Assembly (NCBI RefSeq): GCF_009908295.1
Contig: NZ_JAAALO010000006.1
Span: forward strand, 1-64,000
Source: Micromonospora rubida
GTDB taxonomy: Bacteria; Actinomycetota; Actinomycetes; Mycobacteriales; Micromonosporaceae
DNA length: 64,000 nucleotides
Direction of reading: 5' to 3'
The notes under the pieces were generated by a model. The model did no database searches, was not told the origin of the DNA, and saw only the letters and a program-made list of their open reading frames with translations. A program made the position numbers and the translations under genes. Of this stretch, positions 20,666 through 28,418 are shown piece after piece. Numbering within the stretch: position 1 is the stretch's first letter; each line of letters begins with the position of its first letter.

Positions 20666-21318
20666 CTAGCTGCGGAAATCCCGCCGATACCGCCACTGCG
20701 CCGCGACCGGCCAGTAGCCCAGTCCGGCGTTGAGGCCGAGCATCGCGTCGTTGCCGGCGTCGTTCAGGGTCACCGCGCACCGGAACCCGGCCGCCCGGGC
20801 CCGGGTCAGCCCGGCGTGCTTGACGAGCCGGGCCAGCCCTCGCCTGCGGTACGCCCGCCGGGTGCCGGTCATCCCGGACTGGTAGCAATCCCGGCCGTCG
20901 GTCAGCGCGATGCCGAACGCGGCCACCTCGTCGTCCACCACGGCCACCGTGGTCAGTGCCCGGTCCAGGTCGGGGCGCTCCCAGTAGGTGGCCAGCCAGT
21001 CGGCGTACCCGATCTCGTCCATCCCGACCTCGCCCGGCTCGTCCCGCGCCGCGTCCAGGTCGGCCTCGTACAGCGGACGCGGGTCGGGCAGGTCGGCGGC
21101 GCTCAGCAGCCGGACGCCGGGCACCGGCGGCGGGGCCGGGGGCAGCGGTGCCGCGAGGTCACGCAGCAGGAGCTGGGAGCGCCGGCCGCGCCGGTACCCG
21201 TGGCGCTCGGCGAACGCCAGGTCCGCCGGCGCGGCGTCGACCCTCGCGTACACCGCCCGAAGCACCCCGCGACGGCCTCGGCGTCGGCGTCCGCGAACGG
21301 CCGGACAGTAAGCGTCAT
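20666..21318 (-). pseudogene. two-domain GNAT acetyltransferase with decayed N-terminal half
   Basis: The C-terminal GNAT domain is intact: VVDDEVAAFGIALTD, GMTGTRRAYRRRGLARLVKHAGL (acetyl-CoA loop), TLNDAGNDAMLGLNAGLGYW. The N-terminus is broken. ATG 21318 opens MTLTVRPFADADAEAVAG, a classic GNAT start, but that frame then runs into nonsense. The C-terminal frame resumes as VLRAVYARVD, directly followed by AFAERHGYRR, a motif normally 60-80 residues into a GNAT domain. So an internal deletion plus a one-base shift has removed most of domain one. A GTG at 21265 could still start the second half, so a shortened enzyme may be made. Confidence 0.6.
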
Positions 21319-21459
21319 GACGTGGCAATGTACCGAAGCCACCCGGCGTCCCGCCCGCGAGCGCATCCGCCGGCCCTCGGCAGCCCCTCGCCGGGAGCGG
21401 CGGGCGTGGTGCGCGGGAGACCCGGACACGCCCCGACGCGCTGTGCCAGGCTCAGGGGC

Positions 21460-21705
21460 ATGGACGACAAGACCATCCTGAACCGGATCTCCGAGCTGGT
21501 CGACGAGGAGCACCGGCTCCGCTCGACGGCCCAGGCCAACGAGTCCGGCACCGAGGACGAACGGGACCGGCTGCGCGGGCTGGAGGAGTCCCTGGACCAG
21601 TGTTGGGACCTGCTGCGCCGCCGGCGGGCCGCGCGCGAGACCCACGGCGACCCCGACGCCCAGGGAGAACGCCCCAGGCCGGAGGTCGAGCGCTACCTCC
21701 AGTGA
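21460..21705 (+). CDS. DUF2630 family small protein
   Basis: 81 residues: MDDKTILNRISELVDEEHRL, then a charged coiled-coil-like helix and LDQCWDLLRRRRAAR, the DUF2630 signature found across Actinobacteria. Function unknown. CAGGCT at 21447-21452 lies 7 bases before the ATG, so the transcript is probably leaderless. Confidence 0.88.
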   Translation: MDDKTILNRISELVDEEHRLRSTAQANESGTEDERDRLRGLEESLDQCWDLLRRRRAARETHGDPDAQGERPRPEVERYLQ

Positions 21706-21751
21706 CCGGCGCCGGGAGCGGAGGGCGGGCGCGCCGCCGTGGCCCGGGGTC

Positions 21752-22429
21752 TCAGGCCGACGCGCCGCCACGGCCCGGGGTGGCTCGGGCGGCGAGCACC
21801 GTGGCGACGGCGGCGATCAGTCCGTCGACCGTGTACGTCGGGGCGAAGCGGGTGTCCGTCCAGGCCCGGCCCCGGTGCAGCCAGACGCTGGGCAGGCCCA
21901 CCGCCGCCGCCCCGCCGATGTCCGCCTCCGGGCTGTCCCCCACCACCCACGCCCCGCGCAGCGGCATCCGGACCCGCTGGGCCGCCAGCGCGAAGATCCG
22001 CGGGTTGGGCTTGCTGACCCCGACCTCCTCGGAGATCACCCAGTCGGCGACGTACCGGTTCAGGCCGGTCCGGCGGATCATCGCGTCCTGCTGGCGTACG
22101 GCGCCGTTGCTGACCACCACCGGCATCCAGCCGGCCCCGTCGGCGATGCGCAACGCGCAGGCCACCAGCGGGTCCAGCCGGCTACTCGCCAGCACCCCGT
22201 CGTGCAGCTCCTCCACCAGGTCGACCGAGGGGATGAGCAGCCCGTACCGGTCCCGGATCGCGTCCGCGACGTCCCAGCGGTCGGTCAGCCCGTCGGCGTC
22301 GACGGACAGCAACCAGTCGATGTCGGTGGCCGGGGCGCCGACGCCGTCGAGGAAGCGCTCGCCCCAGGCACGGAACGGGCCGGCCCGGTCGAGCAGGGTG
22401 TTGTCCAGATCCAGCAGGAGCAACGGCAC
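21752..22429 (-). CDS. HAD family hydrolase
   Basis: 225 residues. Motif I LLLDLDNTLLD (nucleophile Asp), motif II VVVSNGA, motif III Lys in SKPNPRIF and motif IV VGDSPEADIGGA are all present, with a helical C1 cap between. It probably dephosphorylates a small phosphorylated metabolite. GTG 22429 begins at the family's usual start; TAAAGT at 22441-22436 lies 6 bases upstream, which suggests a leaderless transcript. Confidence 0.9.
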   Translation of the reverse strand: MPLLLLDLDNTLLDRAGPFRAWGERFLDGVGAPATDIDWLLSVDADGLTDRWDVADAIRDRYGLLIPSVDLVEELHDGVLASSRLDPLVACALRIADGAGWMPVVVSNGAVRQQDAMIRRTGLNRYVADWVISEEVGVSKPNPRIFALAAQRVRMPLRGAWVVGDSPEADIGGAAAVGLPSVWLHRGRAWTDTRFAPTYTVDGLIAAVATVLAARATPGRGGASA

Positions 22430-22493
22430 TCGGGCACTTTAAGGCAGACGGGCCGCCCACCGACAGGGTCAGCCCGCAGCGACCTCGGTCAGC

Positions 22494-23351
22494 TCAGCCT
22501 CGCAGCGCCGCGCGGGCCGCCCCGGCGTCGGCGGGACGGTCGGCCAGCATCGAGTGCGCCGCCCGGGTGTCCGCGAGCACCGCCGGGTCGAGGACGGCCA
22601 CCAGCACGTCCTCGCCGGTGTCCGCGCCCCGGGCCAGCGGCCGGCCCTCCGGGTCGTAGACCGCCGCGCCGCCGTTGAACCGCCACGGGTCCACGCCGTC
22701 CACGGCGTTGGCGAACACGACGAACATGGTGTTGTCCAGGGCACGGGCCGCGTAGTAGAGGTCCCTGCGGTGCGCGGAGCCCGCGAGGTAGCCGCTCGGG
22801 CAGAGGTAGCCGTGCGCACCGTCAGCCGCAGCGGCGCGACCGTGCTCGGGGAAGCAGCCGTCGTAGCAGATGCCCAGGCCGAACCGCCAGTCCTCGACGA
22901 GCAGGGTCGCCCCACGCCGGCCGGGCTGGAACAGCTCGCGCTCGTCGCCACAGAGCTGCTGCTTGTCGTACGCCGCGTGGGCGACGCCGCCGCGGTCGAC
23001 GACCAGGGCGGCGATGGTCCGCCGGCCGTCCGGGTGCCGGACGGCCGCCCCGACGACCACGACCGCCGCGCCGTCGCGGGCGGCGGCCCGCAGCGGGTCG
23101 AGCCGGGCGTCGTCCACCGTGCCGTCCCCGGCCGCCACGAGGTCGGTGCCGGCCGGGTCGGCGGCCAGCGTCGGCGGGTGGTACGCGGGCAGGAACAGCT
23201 CCGGCAGCACCACCAACCGCGCGCCCTCGGCGACGGCCCGTCCGGTGAGCCGGGCGGCGGCGACGGCGTTGCCGGCGAGGTCCCCGGGCACCGGGTCGGC
23301 CTGGACGGCCGCCACGGTCAGTGGCGCGGCGGGGGTGGCGGGGGGTGTCAT
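22494..23351 (-). CDS. carbon-nitrogen hydrolase (nitrilase superfamily)
   Basis: 285 residues with the complete Glu-Lys-Cys triad: LPELF (Glu51), YDKQQL (Lys130) and GICYDGCFPE (Cys162). It hydrolyses amide or nitrile C-N bonds; candidates include omega-amidase- or carbamoylputrescine-type activity, but the substrate is not readable from sequence. ATG 23351 has TACGAT 6 bases upstream and no SD, so a leaderless transcript is likely. It is divergent from acnR. Confidence 0.88.
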   Translation of the reverse strand: MTPPATPAAPLTVAAVQADPVPGDLAGNAVAAARLTGRAVAEGARLVVLPELFLPAYHPPTLAADPAGTDLVAAGDGTVDDARLDPLRAAARDGAAVVVVGAAVRHPDGRRTIAALVVDRGGVAHAAYDKQQLCGDERELFQPGRRGATLLVEDWRFGLGICYDGCFPEHGRAAAADGAHGYLCPSGYLAGSAHRRDLYYAARALDNTMFVVFANAVDGVDPWRFNGGAAVYDPEGRPLARGADTGEDVLVAVLDPAVLADTRAAHSMLADRPADAGAARAALRG

Positions 23352-23443
23352 CGGGCGATCGTAGCCGGCCGAGGGCGGGACGATCACCGTGCGCGGCCCC
23401 GCCGGCCCCGGTCCCCGCTGCGGGCGACGTCCCGCCACCGCCC

Positions 23444-23465
23444 GCAAGCCGTACGTACGGTTTGC
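23444..23465. promoter_or_regulatory. candidate AcnR autoregulatory operator
   Basis: Palindrome with core CCGTACGTACGG flanked by GCAAG and TTTGC, 32-53 bases before the acnR start and also within the nitrilase promoter side. It matches the acnA-upstream element at 18 of 22 positions. Confidence 0.6.
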
Positions 23466-23496
23466 AGAGCGTCCGGGCACCTGACACGATCGTGCC

Positions 23497-24069
23497 GTGC
23501 CCAGAGTAAGTCAGGACCAGCTCGACGCCCGCCGGCAGGAGATTCTCACCGCAGCCCGGGCGTGTTTCGCCCGGCACGGATACGAGGGCGCCACGGTGCG
23601 GCGGCTCGAGGAGGCCACCGGGCTCTCCCGGGGCGCCATCTTCCACCACTTCCGCGACAAGGACTCGCTCTTCCTGGCGGTGGCCGAGGACGACGCGGCG
23701 GCCATGGTGGAGACGGTCGCCCGCAACGGCCTGGTCCAGGTGATGCGGGACCTGCTGGCCCGGGCCGTCTCCCCCGACACCACCGGATGGCTGGGCAGCC
23801 AACTGGAGGTGTCCCGGCGGCTGCGCACCGACCCCGCGTTCGCCCGGCGCTGGGCCGAGCGCTCCGCCGCCATCGCCGAGGCCACCCGGGAGCGGCTGGC
23901 CCGCCAGCGGGAGGTCGGCGTGCTCCGCGAGGACGTGCCGATCGACGTGCTGGCACAGTTCCTCGAACTGGCCTACGACGGCCTGGTGCTGCACCTGGCG
24001 ATGGGGCGCCCGGCCGGCGACCTGGGCCCGGTGCTCGACCTGGTCGAGGAGGCCGTCCGCCGGCGCTGA
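23497..24069 (+). CDS. acnR: TetR family regulator, AcnR type (aconitase repressor)
   Basis: 190 residues. The N-terminal TetR HTH reads ARACFARHGYEGATVRRLEEATGLSRGAIFHHFRDKDSLFLAVAEDDAA, in two parts: ACFARHGYEGATVRRLEEA and SRGAIFHHFRDKDSLF. This and the ligand-domain pattern LEVSRRLRTDPAF, VPIDVLAQFLELAYDGL closely follow Corynebacterium AcnR and its mycobacterial orthologue. AcnR represses acn. In corynebacteria it lies next to acn; here it is 11 kb away, yet both genes carry the same palindrome. Start is GTG 23497. Confidence 0.82.
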   Translation: MPRVSQDQLDARRQEILTAARACFARHGYEGATVRRLEEATGLSRGAIFHHFRDKDSLFLAVAEDDAAAMVETVARNGLVQVMRDLLARAVSPDTTGWLGSQLEVSRRLRTDPAFARRWAERSAAIAEATRERLARQREVGVLREDVPIDVLAQFLELAYDGLVLHLAMGRPAGDLGPVLDLVEEAVRRR

Positions 24070-24183
24070 CCGGCGCCCGCCCGGCCCGGTCTCGGTCCGA
24101 TAACTGCGCCCTCGGCCGAGGTCCACCATGGCGGTCCTGTTCCACAATGGGGTCGCGTTCCCCTCGCGCGACAGGAGAGCAGC

Positions 24184-25095
24184 ATGACCGTCATCGCGGC
24201 GCCCGGCGACACCTGGGGCATCTCCGGCCCCACCTTCCTCTGGGTCTACCTGCTGGCGGCCCTCGTGGTCGTCGTGGGCTCGATCGTGCACCGGCGTCGG
24301 GTCCTCGCCGGCCCCCCGGCCGCCGACGTCGGCCAGCTCGGCCCCCAGCAGGTGGCCTTCCTCAACGGCGGCAACCAACTCGCGATCTGGACCTCGCTCG
24401 GCGGCCTGCGCGGCACCGGGATCGTCGGCGTCCGACCCGACCGGCGGCTGACGGTCGGCGGCCAGCTGCGGGTCGGGGCCACCCCGCTGGACCGGGCGGT
24501 CCACCACGCCGCCAGCCGCAACCTGTACGCCAGCGAGCTGGGCCGCGACGGGTGGGTGCTGCGGGCGCTCGAACAGCTGCGCGACGGCCTGCAGCGGCAG
24601 GGCCTGGCGCTGACGCAGGCGCAGCGGCTCTCCGCCCGGCGCGGGTCGTTCCTGCTGCTCTCGCTCGTGCTGCTCGGCGTTGCCCGGATCGTCGCCGGGC
24701 TGGCCAACGACCACCCGGTCGGCTTCCTGATCCTCCTCCTGATCCCGCTGGCCGTCGCGGCCGCGCTGATCGCCCGGGTGCCCTGGCGTACCCGGGCCGC
24801 CGACGTCGCCCTGCGCGAGCTGCGCCGGCGCAACCTGCACCTCGCCCCGGCGTCCGACCCGGCGTTCTCCACCTACGGGGCGGCCGGCGCGGCGCTGGGC
24901 GTCGCCCTGTTCGGTACCGCCTCGCTCTGGGCGATGGACCCGGGCTTCGCCGAGCAGGCCGAGATCCAGCGGCAGGCGCTCTCCCCCGGTGGCACCTCCA
25001 GCGGCGGCACCTCGTGCAGCGGCGGGGGGAGTTCGTGCAGCGGCGGCAGCTCCTGCGGAGGCGGGTGCGGAGGCGGAGGCGGGTGCGGCGGATGA
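24184..25095 (+). CDS. TIGR04222 membrane protein with Cys/Gly-rich C-terminal tail
   Basis: 303 residues. TM segments at about 19-38, 157-172, 179-197 and 236-252; a conserved N-terminal and middle region (LGPQQVAFLNGGNQLA, AVHHAASRNLYASEL, VLRALEQLRDGL) typical of TIGR04222. The last ~30 residues are almost only Gly, Ser and Cys, with Cys at 278, 285, 291, 295 and 301; I see no Cys elsewhere in the protein. The stop overlaps the ATG of the DUF692 gene (ATGA). Because DUF692/MNIO enzymes oxidise cysteine-containing peptides, the tail may be the substrate. AGGAGAGC precedes ATG 24184. Confidence 0.82.
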   Translation: MTVIAAPGDTWGISGPTFLWVYLLAALVVVVGSIVHRRRVLAGPPAADVGQLGPQQVAFLNGGNQLAIWTSLGGLRGTGIVGVRPDRRLTVGGQLRVGATPLDRAVHHAASRNLYASELGRDGWVLRALEQLRDGLQRQGLALTQAQRLSARRGSFLLLSLVLLGVARIVAGLANDHPVGFLILLLIPLAVAAALIARVPWRTRAADVALRELRRRNLHLAPASDPAFSTYGAAGAALGVALFGTASLWAMDPGFAEQAEIQRQALSPGGTSSGGTSCSGGGSSCSGGSSCGGGCGGGGGCGG

Positions 25096-26045
25096 CCGGT
25101 CCGGGAACCGCCACGACCGACCCGGGTGTCTGGGCGGCCGGTCCGGGAACCGCCACGACCGACCCGGGTGTCTGGGCGGCCGGCGCGGGCCGGGACGCGG
25201 CCGGGGCGGGCGAGGCGGCCGGGGGCGGCCCGGGTCCCACCGGGGTCGGCATCGGCTGGCGGCCGGAGATCGCCGGCTTCGTCGCCGAGCTGCCGGGGCT
25301 GCGGTTCGTCGAGGTGGTGGCGGAGGCCGTCGCCCCGCACGGGCCGCCGCCGGCCGGGCTCGCCGAGCTGGTCGAGCGCGGCGTCACCGTCGTACCGCAC
25401 GGGGTGCGGCTCTCCCTCGGCGGCGCGGAACCGGTCGACCCCGCCCGGGTCGCCCACCTGGCGCGGGTGGCCGAGCTGGTCGGGGCGCCGCTGGTCAGCG
25501 AGCACATCGCCTTCGTCCGGGCCGGCGGGCTGGAGGCCGGTCACCTGCTGCCGCTGCCGCGCAGCCGGGAGGCCGTCGCCGCGGTGGTGGCCAACGTCCG
25601 CCGGGCGCAGGCCGAGCTGCCGGTGCCGCTGGCGCTGGAGCCGATCGCGGCGCTGTTCGACTGGCCGGACGACGAGCTGGACGAGGCGGACTTCCTCACC
25701 GAGATCCTGGACGCCACGGGCGCGACGCTGCTGCTGGACATCGCCAACGTGCACGCCAACTCCCGCAACCGGGGCACGGACCCCCTCGCCCTGCTGGACC
25801 GGCTGCCGCTCGACCGGGTCGCGTACGTGCACGTCGCCGGCGGCGCCGAGCAGGGCGGCTACTACCACGACACGCACACCGACCCGGTGCCGCCGGTCGT
25901 GCTCGACCTGGTCGGCGCGCTGTGCGCCCGGCACCGCCCGCCGGCGCTGCTGCTGGAGCGCGACGGCCACTGGCCGCCCGCCCCGGAGCTGCGCGCCGAG
26001 CTGGACGCGATCGCCGCCGCCTCCGGGTACCCGGTGGTGACGTGA
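25092..26045 (+). CDS. DUF692 family multinuclear non-haem iron oxidase (MNIO)
   Basis: 317 residues, TIM-barrel DUF692 (MbnB/TglH relatives). Metal-ligand candidates: VPHGV (His103), SEHIAF (His138), ALEPIA (Glu183), LLLDIANVHANSRN (Asp216, His221), VHVAGG (His247), YYHDTHTD (His259, His262) and LLLERDG (Glu289). Characterised members oxidise peptide cysteines using two or three iron ions. Residues 1-50 are a low-complexity extension holding a duplicated 14-mer. The start ATG overlaps the TIGR04222 stop and its stop overlaps the next start (GTGA), so all three products are made together. Membrane-anchored Cys-tail substrate plus MNIO plus partner is inferred from context. Confidence 0.88.
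   Translation: MTGPGTATTDPGVWAAGPGTATTDPGVWAAGAGRDAAGAGEAAGGGPGPTGVGIGWRPEIAGFVAELPGLRFVEVVAEAVAPHGPPPAGLAELVERGVTVVPHGVRLSLGGAEPVDPARVAHLARVAELVGAPLVSEHIAFVRAGGLEAGHLLPLPRSREAVAAVVANVRRAQAELPVPLALEPIAALFDWPDDELDEADFLTEILDATGATLLLDIANVHANSRNRGTDPLALLDRLPLDRVAYVHVAGGAEQGGYYHDTHTDPVPPVVLDLVGALCARHRPPALLLERDGHWPPAPELRAELDAIAAASGYPVVT
25096..25179 (+). repeat. perfect 42-bp tandem duplication inside the DUF692 gene
   Basis: Two identical 42-base units, 25096-25137 and 25138-25179. They are in frame and duplicate 14 residues (GPGTATTDPGVWAA) in the N-terminal extension ahead of the barrel domain. Identity at every base suggests a recent slippage event. Confidence 0.9.
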
Positions 26046-26524
26046 GCGCCGACCGGGGACACCCCGCCGCGCCGCACCGGCCCGGCGATCTGGCCGCCCG
26101 GCAGGCCGAGCTGGTGGCGACCCTGGTCGCGGGCGGGCCGCTGCCGCCCGGGTTCGCCCCGGGGCCGGTCGACGCCGCCCGCCGGGCCCTGCTGCGCAAG
26201 CGGGCCGGCGACGTGGCGCGGCACTGGCCGCTGCTCGCCGCCGGCCTCGGTGCCGCCTGGCCGGCGACGTTCGTCGGATGGGCGGCCGGCCGGCCCACCA
26301 ACGGCTCGCTGCGCGACGGCTGGGACCTGGCCCGGGAGCTGCGGGGGCGGGACGAGCTGCCGCCGCTGGGCGCCGAGGAGCTGGCCGCCCGGGAGGCGGT
26401 CAGCCGTTACGACGGCGCGGGGGCGCCGCGCCGCCGCCGGCTGCCGTCCGTGGCCCACACCGGCGGTGCCGTCGCGGTGCAGCTCGCCGGCCGGGTACGC
26501 CTGCTGCGCCCGGCCCGACGCTGA
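26042..26524 (+). CDS. SCO6045-like partner protein of DUF692
   Basis: 160 residues. RQAELVATLVAGGPLPPGF, a LLRKRAGDVARHWPLLAAGLG helix and WDLARELRGRDELPPLGAEELA match the SCO6045-like C-terminal family that accompanies DUF692 genes in actinobacteria. In characterised MNIO systems (MbnC, TglI) a second protein delivers the peptide substrate; this one may do so. GTG 26042 overlaps the DUF692 stop by 4 bases. The basic C-terminus (PRRRRLP, RLLRPARR) is not conserved in any way I recognise. Confidence 0.75.
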   Translation: MSADRGHPAAPHRPGDLAARQAELVATLVAGGPLPPGFAPGPVDAARRALLRKRAGDVARHWPLLAAGLGAAWPATFVGWAAGRPTNGSLRDGWDLARELRGRDELPPLGAEELAAREAVSRYDGAGAPRRRRLPSVAHTGGAVAVQLAGRVRLLRPARR

Positions 26525-26557
26525 CCGACTCCCGCCTCGTACGGCAGGATCGGTCCC

Positions 26558-27319
26558 ATGGATCTGGGACTCACCGACCGGGTATACGTGCTGACCGGCG
26601 CCTCGCGCGGGCTGGGCTTCGCCACCGCCGAGTGTCTCGTCGCCGACGGGGCGCGGGTGGTCGTCTCAGCCCGGGCCCCGGAGCGGGTGGCTGAGGCGGT
26701 GCAGCGGCTCGGCGGCCCGGAGCGGGCCATCGGCCTGGCCGCCGACCTGGCCGACCCGGCCACCCCCGAGCGGCTGGTCGCCGCCGCCCGGGAACACTTC
26801 GGCCGGCTCGACGGCGCGCTGGTGTCGGTCGGGGGCCCACCCACGGGCACCGCGGCCGGGGCGACCGACGCGCAGTGGCGCGAGTCCTTCGAGACCGTCT
26901 TCCTCGGCACCGTCCGCACCGCCCGGACGGTCGCCGCCGGGCTGTCCGACGGCGGCGCGATCGCGCTGGTCCTGTCCAGCTCGGCGCGCAGCCCGCTGGC
27001 CGGGCTGGGCATCTCCAACGGGCTGCGGCCGGGCCTCGCCGGGGTGGCCAAGGACATGGCCGACGAGTACGGCCCCCGGGGCGTGCGGTTCGTCGGCCTG
27101 CTCCCGGGGCGGATCATGACCGACCGGAACCGGGAGCTGCTCGCCGCCTCCGGGGACACGGGGCGGGCCCGGGCCGACGCCGAGGCCGGCATCCCACTGC
27201 GCCGCATCGGCGAGCCTGCGGAGTTCGGTCGGGTCGCCGCGTTCGTCCTCTCCCCCGCCGCCGGCTACCTGACCGGGATCACCCTCCCGGTCGACGGCGG
27301 CGCGCTCCGCAGCCTCTGA
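26558..27319 (+). CDS. SDR-fold protein lacking the catalytic Tyr-Lys pair
   Basis: 253 residues. Cofactor motif TGASRGLG (13-20), SAR after beta2 suggesting NADP preference, and a Ser cluster LVLSSSAR (140-144) are normal. Where YxxxK belongs the sequence is ISNGLRPGLAG: Asn154 for Tyr and Pro158 for Lys. PVDGGALRSL closes the fold. This is a known divergent SDR subgroup rather than a broken gene, since the rest is well kept; activity may rely on other residues or be lost. CAGGAT at 26545-26550 lies 7 bases before ATG, so it is probably leaderless. The stop overlaps the next ATG by one base. Confidence 0.85.
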   Translation: MDLGLTDRVYVLTGASRGLGFATAECLVADGARVVVSARAPERVAEAVQRLGGPERAIGLAADLADPATPERLVAAAREHFGRLDGALVSVGGPPTGTAAGATDAQWRESFETVFLGTVRTARTVAAGLSDGGAIALVLSSSARSPLAGLGISNGLRPGLAGVAKDMADEYGPRGVRFVGLLPGRIMTDRNRELLAASGDTGRARADAEAGIPLRRIGEPAEFGRVAAFVLSPAAGYLTGITLPVDGGALRSL

Positions 27320-28101
27320 TGCCCGCCCGCGCACCCGGGCCCAGCCGGGAGCCGACGCCGATCTCCCCTGGACTGGCCGGACCGACGCCGGCCGGAACGG
27401 AACCGACCGGCGCGAAGCCGACCGGCGCGGCCCAGGCCCGGCCGAAGCCGACCAGAGCGACGCCGACCGGAGCGGCCCAGGCCCGGCCGAAGCCGACCGG
27501 GGCGAAGCCGACCGGAGCCGCCCCGGCCAGGTCCGGTGGGGCGGAGCGGGGGCGGCGCCCGACGCGGGAGCAGCTGGCCGCCGCGGCGGACCGAACCATC
27601 CCCGACGTCATCGCGCCAGGGCTGGCCGTGCTCTTCGTCGGGATCAACCCCGGCCTCTGGTCGGCGGCGACCGGCTGGCACTTCGCCCGGCCCGGCAACC
27701 GGTTCTGGCCGGCCCTGCACCGGGGCGGCTTCACGCCCCGGCAGCTGCACCCGAGTGAGCAGGACACGCTGCCCGGGTACGGGCTGGGCATCACCAACAT
27801 GGCAGCCCGGGCCAGCGCTCGGGCCGACGAACTGACCGCCGACGAGCTGGTCGACGGGGCGGAGATCCTGGCCGACAAGGTGCGGCGGCACCGGCCCGCC
27901 TGGGTGGCGGTGGTCGGGGTGACCGCGTACCGGATCGGGTTCGGTCGACCGAAGGCGACCTTCGGGCCGCAGCCGGAGCTGCTCGGCCGCGCCCGGCTGT
28001 GGGTGCTGCCCAACCCGAGCGGGCTGAACGCCCACTTCACGGCGGAGACCCTGGGCGTGGCCTTCGGCGAGCTGCACGCCGCGACCGCCGCCCCTGCCTG
28101 A
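27319..28101 (+). CDS. mug: Mug-type G:T/U mismatch DNA glycosylase
   Basis: 260 residues. The catalytic domain starts about residue 85: LAVLFVGINPGLWSAATGWHFARPGNRFWPALHRGGF is the Mug motif region (GINPG with the Asn that activates water), and LPNPSGLNAH is the closing active-site loop. It removes U or T mispaired with G. Residues 1-75 are a low-complexity extension built of PTGA and QARPKPT repeats, encoded by imperfect tandem DNA repeats; it is probably disordered and may not be conserved. TGATG coupling to the SDR gene upstream. Confidence 0.87.
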   Translation: MPARAPGPSREPTPISPGLAGPTPAGTEPTGAKPTGAAQARPKPTRATPTGAAQARPKPTGAKPTGAAPARSGGAERGRRPTREQLAAAADRTIPDVIAPGLAVLFVGINPGLWSAATGWHFARPGNRFWPALHRGGFTPRQLHPSEQDTLPGYGLGITNMAARASARADELTADELVDGAEILADKVRRHRPAWVAVVGVTAYRIGFGRPKATFGPQPELLGRARLWVLPNPSGLNAHFTAETLGVAFGELHAATAAPA

Positions 28102-28146
28102 CCGGCCCAGGCCAGGCCAAGCAAGTCCGGCCGACCCGGCCGACCC

Positions 28147-28416
28147 GGGCGGGTCGGTCGGACCGGGCGGGTCGGTCGGACCGGGCGGGTCGGGCGGACC
28201 GGGCGGGTCGGTCGGACCGGGCGGGTCGGGCGGACCGGGCGGGTCGGTCGGACCGGGCGGGTCGGTCGGACCGGGCGGGTCGGTCGGACCGGGCGGGTCG
28301 GTCGGACCGGGCGGGTCGGTCGGACCGGGCGGGTCGGTCGGACCGGGCGGGTCGGGCGGACCGGGCGGGTCGGTCGGACCGGGCGGGTCGGGCGGACCGG
28401 GCGGGTCGGGCGGACC
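28147..28416. repeat. 18-bp x 15 tandem repeat array
   Basis: Fifteen contiguous, gap-free copies of GGGCGGGTCGGTCGGACC. The only variation is one base, T or G at position 12 (G in units 3, 5, 12, 14 and 15). It fills the gap between the convergent mug and ABC exporter genes. The + strand has regularly spaced GGG tracts, which could form quadruplexes. The 18-base period keeps all reading frames open, so long open frames across it mean nothing. Confidence 0.97.
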
Positions 28417-28418
28417 GG

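Noticed and set aside
22554..25091. Long + strand frame running into the DUF692 gene
   Set aside because: It overlaps the nitrilase gene in antisense and acnR and TIGR04222 in another frame; the true DUF692 start is the ATG coupled to the TIGR04222 stop.
28147..28416. CRISPR-like periodicity
   Set aside because: Units are contiguous with no spacers, and no cas genes are present.
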